Part shown: in pieces, positions 47,201 to 59,200 of the stretch
Layout of the letters: each line of letters begins with the position of its first letter
Position numbering within the stretch: the stretch's first letter is position 1
NCBI GenBank assembly: GCA_029168955.1
Contig: JAPDOI010000424.1
Coordinates: 62,001-126,000, forward strand
Length of the DNA stretch: 64,000 nucleotides
Direction: 5' to 3'
Origin: Aplectana chamaeleonis
Lineage: Eukaryota; Nematoda; Chromadorea; Rhabditida; Cosmocercidae
Notes under the pieces: generated by a model
Told to the model about the DNA's origin: nothing
Seen by the model: the letters and a program-made list of their open reading frames with translations, nothing else
Databases searched by the model: none
Translations under genes and position numbers: made by a program

Positions 47201-50200
47201 TGGGCACTCAAAAAAAAACTTTTGAATGCTGTGAAATTGATTTAAATGGATTTGGCAGTCAACAAATATATGAAATGTGGTACAATTCCTCTTTTTAGAT
47301 TTGGCGATCAACTGAAGTTTTCAAATGTTGTGAAATTTTCGCAGATGGATTTGGCAGTTTACAAAGTCATAAAATGTTGTGAAATTTCCCTTATTGGATT
47401 TGGCAATTAACGAGTTCTTTTAAATGTTGTGAAATCGTTGCAAATCGATTTGGCAGGCGCTCCATAAATTATCCAAGTCAAATCACGCGCCTGGCGGGAT
47501 TTCGCGTCGAGTTCAACTCGGATCAGGCTAAAACAGCGACAAATCTAGCAGACATTAGAAAATGCCGCAAAGACCTTGGCAATAAGTTGCATCAAGGTAG
47601 GTTCCCATAATACACAGTTTTTTGTATTTGTACTCATTTGCACGTATGTGAGGGCAAGGCATGGCGCTATGACCGGCATGTCGACACTGCAGCCCCTTCC
47701 ATCCAACTTGAACGCTAGCAGGGCCCTCCAGGCTCATGGTGACTGTTCGCACCAGACGACTGGGAAATTAATAAATTAGAAAACATTGATGGTACTCATC
47801 ATTTTCCCAGATTTTATTTATTATGAACGATTTCACAACATTTAAAAGAAGTCGTTAATTGCCAAATCCAACAAGGGAATTTTCACAACATTTTATGACT
47901 TTGTAAACCGCCAAATCCATCTGCGAAAATTTCACAACATTTGATAACTTCAGTTGATCGCCAAATCTAAAAAAGATGAATTGTAACACATTTCATATCT
48001 TTGTTGACTGCCAAATCCATTTACATCAATTTCACAGCATTTAAAAGTTTTTGTTGAGTGCCCGATCCAACTAGAGGAATTTCGCAACATTTTTAGCAGA
48101 GCCAAATCTTTACCTTTTTCCGCGGAGCCCAACCTTTTGAAATCCAACTAGAGGAATTTCGCAACATTTTTAGCAGAGCCAAATCTTTAACCTTTTTCGC
48201 GGAGCCCAACCTTTTGGAGTCTAACAAGAGGAATTGCACCACATTTCATATCTTTGTTGACTGCCAAATCCATTTACATCAATTTCACAGTATATAAAAG
48301 TTTTTGTTTAATGCCAAATCCAACTAGAGGAATTTCGCATTATTTTTAGCAGAGCCAAATCTTTAACTTTTTCCGCGGAGCCCAACCTTTTGAAAATTTC
48401 ACAGCTTTTCCCAAGGGTTTCCCTTCTACGGCAAACTCTCCAGGCCTATTGCTTCACTTAGCTGTTTTTTCTACTCCCAACGAGTTGAACTCTGATCCTT
48501 CCCCTCTCAATCGCTCACCAACTCCTTTCCACTGATTCATCACTGACTGCACTCCTTATTGAAGATTAAAACAGAATTAGCTTTATAGTGATCCTTAGAA
48601 CTATCCTTTGAAAGGAAATTCTTTTTTTCATTTTCTGAGGCTTGTTCGCTCTATTTCGGTAGCTAAAAGCAGTGCTCACGATAAAACCCGTATTCTAACT
48701 TTCGATCTTTCTGAGTAAGTCCACGAAGTAGAGGGTGAAAGGGAAAAGTTCCTACAAAACTCTCGAATACCCAAGAAAAACTGTTTAAAGAAACCTCTAA
48801 AAATTTTAGGTACGTCTGCTTAGTTTACTCCGTGGTACTGCTTACAGAGCGTCAAACATAACCTCTGAAATCTTTGTACGCTTCGAAATTTTTGCGTAAG
48901 TGACTGCTTTCAGTTTCTAGTACCGGACGCTTTTTGAAGATAAGATGCGCCAATGCACATGCTTGGATGTCAGAATTTTTCGCAATAAAGAATATTGAAA
49001 GATTCGGCAACTGTTCCTCTGGTAAAACGAACGCACAGTACCGAGCGTATTTTTTGCAAAGAAAGCGTTTTGCGGCGTTTTTTTGCGCTCACAAAGCGCC
49101 GCAACGCCATAACTTGCTTCAAAATAGTCCAATTTAAATTCTGAAGTCAATTCTGGATTGCTTTCATTTAGTAATATACGATAGTCTAACAAGATGATAG
49201 ATTCAACTCCAGAAGTTTATCGAAAATTGCATATTTGCATCTCTAGACCCCTCACTATGAACTGATCAGAAGGTCTTGATAACAGAAATCTATCATGTTC
49301 TGACCTGTGGTCGATGAGAATTTCAGAAGGAAATACACCTTTCCCAACAAAATACTGCAGTTAAAAGGGCGTCCTACACATACCATCACATTCGCCTCTC
49401 TAAGAGGAACATGAAAACTACCTGAAAAACTCATTTCGTCAACTTTGAATAGAGTCGGCAACTGCAGCACACCCCCTGACACTCATCCAGACGGACGAGA
49501 CTTTGAATCTCATCGGTCAACGCGAGCAGTTCGATGGTTAATTCCCCTCACGGTAAGAAATCAGTGGCCAAACTGAATTTTTAGGGGTTATTCAAGGTCC
49601 TCCCCTTCCACAGTCATTTATAAATTTTTGCGAGGAATCAATGAATTCGATAATTTTAGAAAATCGAGAAGATTCTACGGCGATGATTTGTGTTGATAGA
49701 GGATTCTCAAAAACTCATATCAGTCAAATTGACCACTGATTTTCTCCAATAAACTGGAATGCCATAATACTGCTAGCGTAGACCGAAGAGATTCAGAGGT
49801 TTGTTCCCATCGGGTGCCTGATGGTGCGCGTCTGGCCGCAATCCTTCTCTCCACTCCTTATCATAGCACGCTCATCGCCATAAAGCATCACACGGTACGC
49901 TCACCATCCCTCTAGTTTTCCTGTGGCCGATCACCCCCTGAAGCAAAAATGCACGTCTTTTGATTTTTGTCTTTCAAAAAAGTGAAGTGGCGGTGGCGGA
50001 GAACGCTAATAGGAGGTCGGTCGAGAGGTCATATTTCATTCAACGCGCGTGGTTATTCGGGATCAAAATTTACTCACCTACCTGACATTCTACAACAGTT
50101 TCAAGGGTGTTGTGCTTATTTTTTCTGAAATCAGTGTGAAGGGGTGATCTTTCTGGCGGCTAACGCACGGCGCACCATAATTTCTCCACTTTCTCATTAT

Positions 50201-53200
50201 CCAGGACGAGGAGCTTTTTTAATCCCATGGAAAAATATTGTAGAACTCATGAATAACCGAGTAATCGATCACAGTGCCATCAAACGCTTACACAATGAAT
50301 CCAGATAGGCTAGACAGAGGCACTTTAGGAGACTGTACTTGAAAAAAAACTTTGCACGGCAAACGCGAGGTGGTTTTCCACAATTCGCATTGGCTAGCTT
50401 TTTTTGTAGTTGGACTTTATTGTCAAAAATAGAGATTTTCAAAACGCAACACATACTATTCCTCTCCGAGCGAAAATTTGGTCCGCAATTGCAGGAAAAA
50501 ATATCAAGAAAATCATGCTGGGATCTTCTGGACCCAGCACAACTCGAGCATAATCAAGCACGCACGCCTGTGTAACTTTTCAGCGGGGTCGAGGGATCGA
50601 GAGATTCGCAGCCAGAAAATAACAATAAATTGTCTTTGTTATGGGCACAATTCAGTGGTTCGATCCTTTTTGGTTTTCAAACTCGTAAGTTTTTTTGGAA
50701 GGATTTTCCTATAATTCACCCAGATTTAACCGCGTACCTCCCGCCTCGGCTGCCTCTTCCGGAGCCGAAGCGGCAGATTACCGGCCGATTCGTGTTCGAA
50801 TCGAGGCATTGCATCGATCCCATTGCCTCAACCAGGCGAAAATGCGGCAATTCCGGGATCCTGTCGCAAATTTGTCGTGGTTTTTGCCACTGCATACCAA
50901 GATGCTACTCTCAGAAAATTTGCCGCAACAGTGCGGGGAAAGTACCGCGACCCCCGACTATACCGCGATAGTTCCGCGATAGTACCGCAGCGGCTCCATG
51001 ATCAGACGATTCTGTTGCCGTGTCTTGAGCCTCGACGGCGCCGCGATAGTACCGCAGCGGCTCCGCGTTAGAACCGCGCCGGCTCCGCGAGGATGCAGCA
51101 CCGAACCCGCGTGGAGCACGATTTACTGTCCTGTGTGGTGAAACAAAATTGTCGCCGGTTCAATTACCCAAGTTTGAGGTACATTCCGTATCTCCTTGGG
51201 CGCAAAAACGGCGGTAACCTCTGTCCTTATCAGACAGAGAACGTAACTACCGCAAGTGCGTATTTTTGTTGTTAGGCCCCCTAGTTGTTTTACATTTCTT
51301 AAATAACATATGAAATACTCTCGCGGAGCCGCGGCGGCACTATCGCGGGGTCGAAGCGGCACTGCCGCGTTGTCGCTACGGCTCCGTGGTAGTGCCGCCG
51401 CGGCTCCGCGATAGTGCCGCTTCGGTGCCTGTAGGCTCCGAAGCGGCACTATCGCGGACCCGCAGCGGCAACTTCTCTCAGAGTAACCATCGATAAATTC
51501 GCCTAATTTTTTCCGCTCGCCTCATTCTCGCGCTAAAATCTCGGTAAAAGCCCGGCTCGCGGTGAATTCTCGGTAAAATTTAGGTAAATCGTTCTCGAGA
51601 ATGCGTAAAAGAAACTTGGGGAGCTGTTGCGGAAATGAACGATTTTATGAGGCTGTTACGCCTTTGTGTAATACTCAAATTGCTAAATGGAAGGTTCAAC
51701 GAGTTCTTAAACCAACTAAAAAAGTCGATCTTTCAAAAAACATGTCTTTCGTTCGAAAAAAAAGTGGTTTCCACTTATTTGAAAAGTCGATCATTCAATA
51801 AAAATTCAATTTTCTCACTCCGCATTCGAGACGAAAATATTAGCCTGAGTAATTTCTTCTTTATTAAGAGAATCGTAAAAACACTGTAGTGCGAGTTGGC
51901 ACTGCCATGGAGAAAGTACAATACAGAAAACGTTTTCAATCCCCGAAGTTGAGACAAACTTTCCAAAAATTTTCTTTCTCGCACTACAAAATTCCCACAG
52001 GGATTATCGGCAACAAAAATCAGGAAGAGAACATACGTCGAATCAATGAGAAGGGTTAAGGGCAGAAAAAAAAAGAAAACAGAGCAAAGAACAAGAAAAA
52101 AGAAATTCGAAATATTCTGCATATGTGCAAGCGTTTCATAGAGTGTTTGGCCCGTGCTTACACACACTACACTCCGGTCACGCGCAAATATTAAAAGTTG
52201 TTGTGTACGGGACACAAACGGCGTGCAAAAGTTTATTCAAAAGGTGCTACAACGCAGGTGGCTAGGCAAAAGTGTACAGCAAGAATATCAGTGAGTAGAA
52301 GTGAGGCGAGTGGTTGGCTGCTCGGCGTCGTCGTGGTGGCTTGGCGTTGAGGCGTCGTGTAGTGATGGTGCAGGAACGGAGTGGTAGTGGTAGACGAATC
52401 CCAATTGGATCTGTAACAGTGCGGCGGCAGGGGTTTATATAGCGCGGTGGGTGGTCTGTGATTGGCCGGTTTTCGCGCCTAGATCAAAACCCACCCACAT
52501 GGTGATCAGTCGATAAATCAACTGATGTTTGATCTCCCATCACAACACCTCCCATTTTAAGAGGCGTTCTACGGTGAGGAGAACCAATTTGTTATCAACC
52601 GACTAAAGTTCGTAGCGCTTTGGTTTACGGCGCTTTCGGGTTGATCTTCGTAACGTAACTGGAGCAAACCCAACTGTTCGCGGTTTTCGAGCTCGCCTTT
52701 CAACTGTCCCTGGAGTTGCGCGACTTGTACTGGGTTGCTCATCGTTACCCTGTGTATCGGCATCGGAGGGATCATAACTGGGTATGACCACAGTCTCATG
52801 CTCTTGATCCGGCCCATCTTGACTAGCTTGTTCTGGCACTCTTTCAGTGCTGAGCGGGGCGGTTTCAAACAAATCCAAGAGCAGATCTCGGGAGTACGCA
52901 TTGTCGTACTTATGACTCAATATGCTACCTCGCATTTGATTTGCATGTTTGCGAATTGTTCTGCCTCCAATGTCGACTTCGTACATGACTTTTCCAATGA
53001 TCTTTACCACTGTCCCTTGAGTCCATTGAAAATTGGATGCTCCGTTGTAATCCTTTACTAGGACAGTGTCTCCGGGTGAAAAGTCTCGGCGTTTCGTACC
53101 ATTTTCCGATTAAATTATTCTTCAGTCCTTTTCCGATGGTCAGCGACACTGTCTGCTTCTGTCTGCGCTTCCGACGGTCTTAGCATACTCAACCGGGTTC

Positions 53201-56200
53201 TTAACTTTCTTCCCAGGAAAACTTCGGCTGGGCATTTGCCTTGCAGAGCAGAATTAGGTGTTGTGCGGTAAGCCAACAACACAGCGTTTAGACAGTCACT
53301 TTCTGGGCGAGTGGACGACCTCCCCTCCTCTTTTAGCTTCTTAATCCCTCTTTACAGAATATCCACGAATCTTTCTGCTTGACCATTCGACTGAGGATGG
53401 TACGGTGGTGTTCTTACATGGTTAACACCTCGTTCTTCGCACATCTGCTTGAAAAGCTCGGATGTGAATTGTGTTCCATTATCGCTCACTAGCGTATTTA
53501 GATTTCCATAGCGTGCGAAAAGCTCTTTCAACAGCTTCACCGTTGTGCCAGCTGTGATATTTTTCATTTCAAACATCTCCGGCCATTTACTCAAGGCGTC
53601 GACAACGACCATGTAGTACACTCCATCCATTGGGCCAGCAAAATCAACATGAATTCGCTCCCATACATTTTCTGGTGTCTTCCAGGTTTGCAGAGGTACT
53701 TTAGTCGGAGATTTTGATTGTAGTTGGCAATCAGCGCAACTTCTCACAACCTTTTCGCAGTCTTCATCGATATTTGGCCAGTAAACATAGCTTCGCGCTA
53801 GTCCTTTCATCCTGACAATCCCAGGATGACCATAGTGCAGCTCTAGGAGAACGTCTTTTCTCAGCGTCTCTGGCACGACAACTCTATCGCTTACCATCAC
53901 GCAGCCTTGTACTATCGATAACGATTCACGTTTACTGTAAAACTGCTTCATTTCAGGTTTTACGACTTTTGGCCACTTTCCAGTATCAATGAAACTTTTC
54001 AGCTTCCGCAGCAGAACATCCTTTTCCGTGTGCTCACGCATCCTATTTGCCGTGACGGGCAACCTACGAATAGCGTATGCAAGCACTACATTCACGTCAA
54101 CCTCCACTGAGGCGACCACGCGATCCTACTCAAAAAGAGGATGCCTCTGTATCAGCCTTGACAAACCATCAGCTTGTCCAAACGAGTCCGTCTTGATGTA
54201 CTCAATTTCAAAATCATAGCCTATTAGCATTGTTGCCCAACGCATCGGACGGTTGGCTGAATGCCCTTTTTGCTACCAAATATGGCTAGCAGCGGCTTAT
54301 GGTCAGTTCGGAGCGTAAAACGCCTCCCGTAAACAAATTTGTGGAACTTTTTGATGGCCTCCACAAGACCCAAATCCTCCTTTTCGATTTGGGCATAGTT
54401 CTTTTCCGCGACTGTTAGTGATCTCGAGCCGTGGGCGATCGGCTTTTCTGTTCCATCAGGCATTTTGTGCGAAATCACGTATCCGATCCCATAATCGCAC
54501 GCGTCAGCAGCTACGATTAGCTTCTTTTTAGGATCGTAGTGTGTCAGGTTCAAATCTGACATCAACACTTTCTTCAGTTTTTCGAACGCTGTTTCATGTG
54601 TGCGTTTCCATATCCATTTAATGTCTTTTTTCAGCAAAGCATCCAGTGGTCCACGCATCTCCTTCATGTTCGGTATGAAAGACGAGTAATACGTAACCAT
54701 GCCTAGGAATGCGCGCAACTGTGCCACATTCTGTGGTGCTGGCATTTTAGCGATAGCAGCCACCTTCTCTGGATTAGGACGACGTCCATCTCGGTCCACA
54801 ACGAACCCGAGGAAACGGATTTCTGGTTTCGCGAACGAACATTTTTCCAGCATTACTCGGGAACCGTATTCTTTAATTCGTTCGAATAAAGCATTAATGT
54901 TTTTTCTATGCTCTTCAGGTGTCCTTCCGACTACCAGAATATCGTCCAGGTAGGCTGCTACTCCTTCCAGACCCGATATCATTTTATTCACGATGCTTTG
55001 AAAAAATCCTGGCGCTGTCTTGATACCAAAAGGCAACCTTTTGTATCGATATAGACCCTTGTGCGTATTGATTACCACCAACTTTTGGGCCTCATCCGTC
55101 AGTTGCACTTGAAGGTAAGCATCCGAAAAGTCAATCTGTGAGAAGATCGTTCCACCATTCAGGGATGCGAAAATATCCTCCGGAATGGGAATAGGATACT
55201 CATATGCCTCCAAGGCGTTATTTAAACCAGTTGAAAAATCAGCGCAAACTCGCATTTTGCCATTCGCTTTACGAACGCAAACTATAGGAGCGGCCCATTC
55301 ACTATGGGTTATCGGTTCGATCACACCCATTTCTTCCAGGCGCTCAATCTCTTTTTAAACTGTGTCTAATGATGCATGCGCAACAGGCCTTTTCATTCTG
55401 AAAATCGGCTTAGCGTTTGGCAACAATTTCACAGCTGCTTTTTCTTTCGTACATGTGCCTAAGCCCTCTTGAAACACACTTTCGAATCTCTGTTTCAACT
55501 CTTCCACTATTTTGGCATTATCTGTGGTACTCACACGAGCTACCATTCTTTCCATGTGATATGCCATTTCAGCGTTTTGTTTTATCCAGTCGAGGCCGAC
55601 CAGACTTCTATGAGGGGTTACGTAACAACATCCCTCACCATTAGCACCTCTCAGTTTGAACTGACATTTCAGCTCACCATGAACTTTCATCCGGTTCCCA
55701 CTAGCGTCTTTTAGAATCAGGCTAGTGTTTCTGAGTTCAGGACTGCCCATTTTCTCCCACTCATCCACACTCAACAGCGTGATGTCTGAGCCTGTGTCCA
55801 ACTGAAACTCTGTTTGGTGCCCACGGACTTCAGCGGTGACGTATTGCCGAACCGCGTTCACCTCAGCTTCAGCACTTCCTGCGAGAACTACTCGCCCGCA
55901 GCGTTTCTTGTGAGGTTTTGTGGCAGTCCTCGATTTGGACCTGCTTCGATATTGCGATGCTTTCTCACAATATTTCTCTTTGTGCCCCTTACCTTTACAT
56001 GAGTTACATACCCATGCCTTGCTTCGGCACTCACGACTTGTGTGACCATTTCTACCACAGTTCCAACATTCTGATGTTCTTTCTTTTTTTTCCTTCCGGA
56101 ATGGCCCTTTTCTGACCTCTCTAATATCAGCTGAATCCTGTTCAATCATCTTGGACGTCTTCAATAACGTCATTATTCGGTCATATTCCTTATACATCTG

Positions 56201-59200
56201 ATGAAGCGTAGGCTTCCGTTGTTCCTTTGCTTCCTTATCCAAGAAGGCAAGCAATCTTGGTCGAATTTCGCGATCTATATGCGACTTGAGACCAAAAATC
56301 CACAATAATGCCTTCAACCCTTCACTATCCAGCTCGTCGAAGCGAGCGTGTTCACACATTTGATTTATTCGACTCGCAATGCGAATAAAGATTTTCTTAC
56401 ATCGAACATATCTTTAAGGGTTGAAATCGTTTCGCTGAACGAAACGTCTGACGGTGCTTTCGGGAGAATTTGACGCTTATATCTCTCGAAGACTTCATTG
56501 CCAAGCTTCCCTAGCAACAATCTCAACCTTGCATCTTCAGCAAGGGATGCACCATCCTTCATAAATGTGTCTTCATGTCTTTCATACCTCCGAGAGAAAC
56601 ACCTATCAATCTCGGGGTAAAACTCGAATGCTGTGATTCGATCGTTCAATTCCGACATCAATGTCGATTGATGCGGCACCACCTTATTTTCTGGCTTCGC
56701 CTCACTTTTTGTAGCCATCAACTGCATCATTTGCTGTACTAATTCCATTTGTTTCTGAGAATTCTCTTGCATCATCAGCCTCATTTGCTGAGCGTTCTGA
56801 TCTAGCAGCTTTTGGACGGTTTCCTGGTCCATGTTCAATCAAGGGCGATAATCTCAAATCAAGCCCAATATGCTCTTTTGCTCAAAAACTTTGCTCCAGC
56901 GTCTTGAGCGCGAGCTCAATGAATTGCCTTTTGGATCAAGCACAATCAATCGAAACGTGCGATCTCTCGACCAAGTTCCAGCCCAGAGGCGACTATTGGT
57001 CTTTCCAGGTGCTCAAGCGCAAGAGCGCGACTTCCCTGATCTTATTGACTCCAGAAAATCAACCGCCGAGGCGGGCTTCTGGTCTATCTTCAGGTATTCA
57101 ACCGCAAGAGCGGGCACCTGGCACTATTTCGTCAGCAATTCAACCGCTAGGCGGGCTGCTGATCGACTTTTTTTTTGCACTTTTAGTTCGTTTTGCAGGT
57201 AATCGACCGCGAGGCGGGAGACCTGATCGCCAGTTGTTGTGTACGGGACACAAACGGCGTGCAAAAGTTTATTCAAAAGGTGCTACAACGCAGGTGGCTA
57301 GGCAAAAGTGTACAGCAAGAATAACAGTGAGTAGAAGTGAGGCGAGTGGTTGGCTGCTCGGCGTCGTCGTGGTGGCTTGGCGTCGAGGCGTCGTGTAGTG
57401 GTGGTGCAGGAACGGAGTGGTAGTGGTAGACGAATCCCAATTGGATCTGTAACAGTGCGGAGGCAGGGGTTTATATAGCGCGGTGGGTGGTCTGTGATTG
57501 GCCGGTTTTCGCGCCTAGATCAAAACTCACCCACATGGTGATCAGTCGATAAATCAACTGATGTTTGATCTCCCATCGCAACAAAAGTAAAGTCTATGAA
57601 TGTAAGTGACGTTTCAGGCACCGAAATAGGAGTAAATTAATGTAGCTCAGGGACCCACACCCAACAGAAGTCGTGATCATCACCGCTTCCGTGCAATATA
57701 GGGAAAAATCGATAAAATCGATCGATAATGAGCTTAGAAGTAAAAATGGTGAGTTCCTACAATTATATTTGGCATTCCCATGGCAAAATACCTCTAGAAC
57801 TTGATTTTCAGGCCATTTGGTCCACTTCTTCCAAAAAAATGAAAGTGGCGGGGCGGTGGCGGAGAACCCAAAAAAGTTGTTGGTTCGGAGGTCATATCTT
57901 TTCAAAGCGGGGGTCGTTCGGGATAAAAATTTGCTTACTTACGTAACTTCTTACGGCGGTTTCACTGGTATACTGCTTATTTCTCTAGCTACAGTGTGAA
58001 TGGGTGATCTCTATTAGCGGGTCGCGCGCGGTAAGGAATCAAAGCCAAATCTAGGTGCGCGCTTCGCGCGCACCACAATTTCGAGTGCTCAACACGAATC
58101 TGATGTCAGTTCATCGATTTTTTACAGCTTACGGTAGATTACGGTGGGTATACGGTAGTTTGGTCAAAGTCTCAGATTTGTCTCAACGTTCCTATGTGGG
58201 GGTTATTTGTGGTTACTGAATACGAAGTCGATGTCCTTTTGTCGATTTTCGAATTATTAAAGTAGGTTTTGCCTCCAACCGTAACCTACAGTAAACCTTA
58301 AAATTTCGACAAACTACCCCCAGATTCGTGTTCAGCATCCTGGACTACCACTACATACATGTTTTTAGCAAAATCCGGAGAAGTTTGAAAAACACCCTAA
58401 AAATCCCACGGGGGGCACCCTTATCTTGACGCGAAGCTTAAAAACGCTCATAACTTTTTTTCAGAAACAGTCTAGACAGCTGCAATGGGAATGTTCGGAC
58501 TTCACGTTCGAGAATGGTTCTAGTAAAGTACATTTTATTTGGAATGGTTAGTATGACTTATAGAAGTTCCCTTGTGAGTCAATTTTGCAGCACAACTTGC
58601 GAACCAAATTGCAAAAGTTGACAAATCCATGAATTTCCAACAAAGTAGTGGTTTCGTTCTAATTGAATGGGCACAGTCACATACTACACTAACGGCTTCA
58701 TTCGTGTGGACTTCGCTAGCACCCATTCAGAGCAGCTCCGATCAGGGGTGTGCGCTTTTCGTTTTTCGATCTTTCGGTTTTTTCGTTTTTCGCCCTTTTT
58801 GGAGAAAAAAATCAATATCGAAAAAAACGAAAAAGGTTAAAATTTTTTCGGTTTTTTTTTCGGTCTGAAATTTGCGGTTCTGATGCGACTTGCAGTCGAT
58901 ATTTCGCTGCCTACAGATGTCTGCAGCAATTTTGCACTCGTCTTTGATTTGATTTCAGAATCATTTCGCGCAGAGGCTAACGTATGATCTGCCCCTTGCA
59001 CAACGGATCCTTCCACTACATCACTTTCGTTAAAAATTAGACTGATGGAGACAAAATTTCTCGGATTTCCTGTTTTTCGGCCGACTAAAACGAATACGGC
59101 GCATCTTTTGCCCATGGCCATAACTTTCAGGAATAATCCTCCAAAGAACCAAGATATAAAGTTCGACAGGCGGAAACATCACCAATCTAATAACGCTAAT

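Larger units (their letters stand above)
52199..57583 (-). mobile_element. Ty3/gypsy-type LTR retrotransposon, nearly complete
   Basis: 349-bp LTRs at both ends begin TGTTGTG and end CACAACA (CGCAACA on the right), and differ by about six bases. The target duplication AAAGT lies at 52194-52198 and 57584-57588. Gene order on the minus strand is gag, protease, RT, RNase H, integrase, the Ty3/gypsy order; there is no envelope gene. A few stops and frameshifts disable it. It inserted in the right arm of the giant palindrome, whose sequence resumes exactly on the other side. Confidence 0.95.
41723..58080. mobile_element. Giant nested inverted repeat (~11 kb without the LTR element)
   Basis: The left end AATTGTGGTGCGCGCAAAGC is mirrored at the right end GCGCGCACCACAATT. 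The arms run 41723 to about 45955 and about 48165 to 52198 plus 57584-58080, with a few mismatches per hundred bases where compared. Lower similarity continues outward to about 41570 and 58540. A terminal module occurs four times (41723-42030, 44218-44480, 49920-50180, 57740-58080), so a smaller palindrome sits inside the larger. No transposase or other domain was recognised; the frames of up to 146 residues are mirror pairs. It could be a very large fold-back transposon or an inverted segmental duplication. Confidence 0.82.

Noticed and set aside
51775..52215. Hydrophobic 146-residue minus-strand frame with mirror at 42262-42624
   Set aside because: Both are the same palindrome-arm sequence; the hydrophobic character follows from T-rich DNA and no family is recognised.
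41723..58080. Polinton/Maverick or Helitron as explanation of the giant palindrome
   Set aside because: No polymerase B, integrase (apart from the inserted gypsy element), helicase or Rep motif was found, and the inverted arms are far longer than the ends of those elements.
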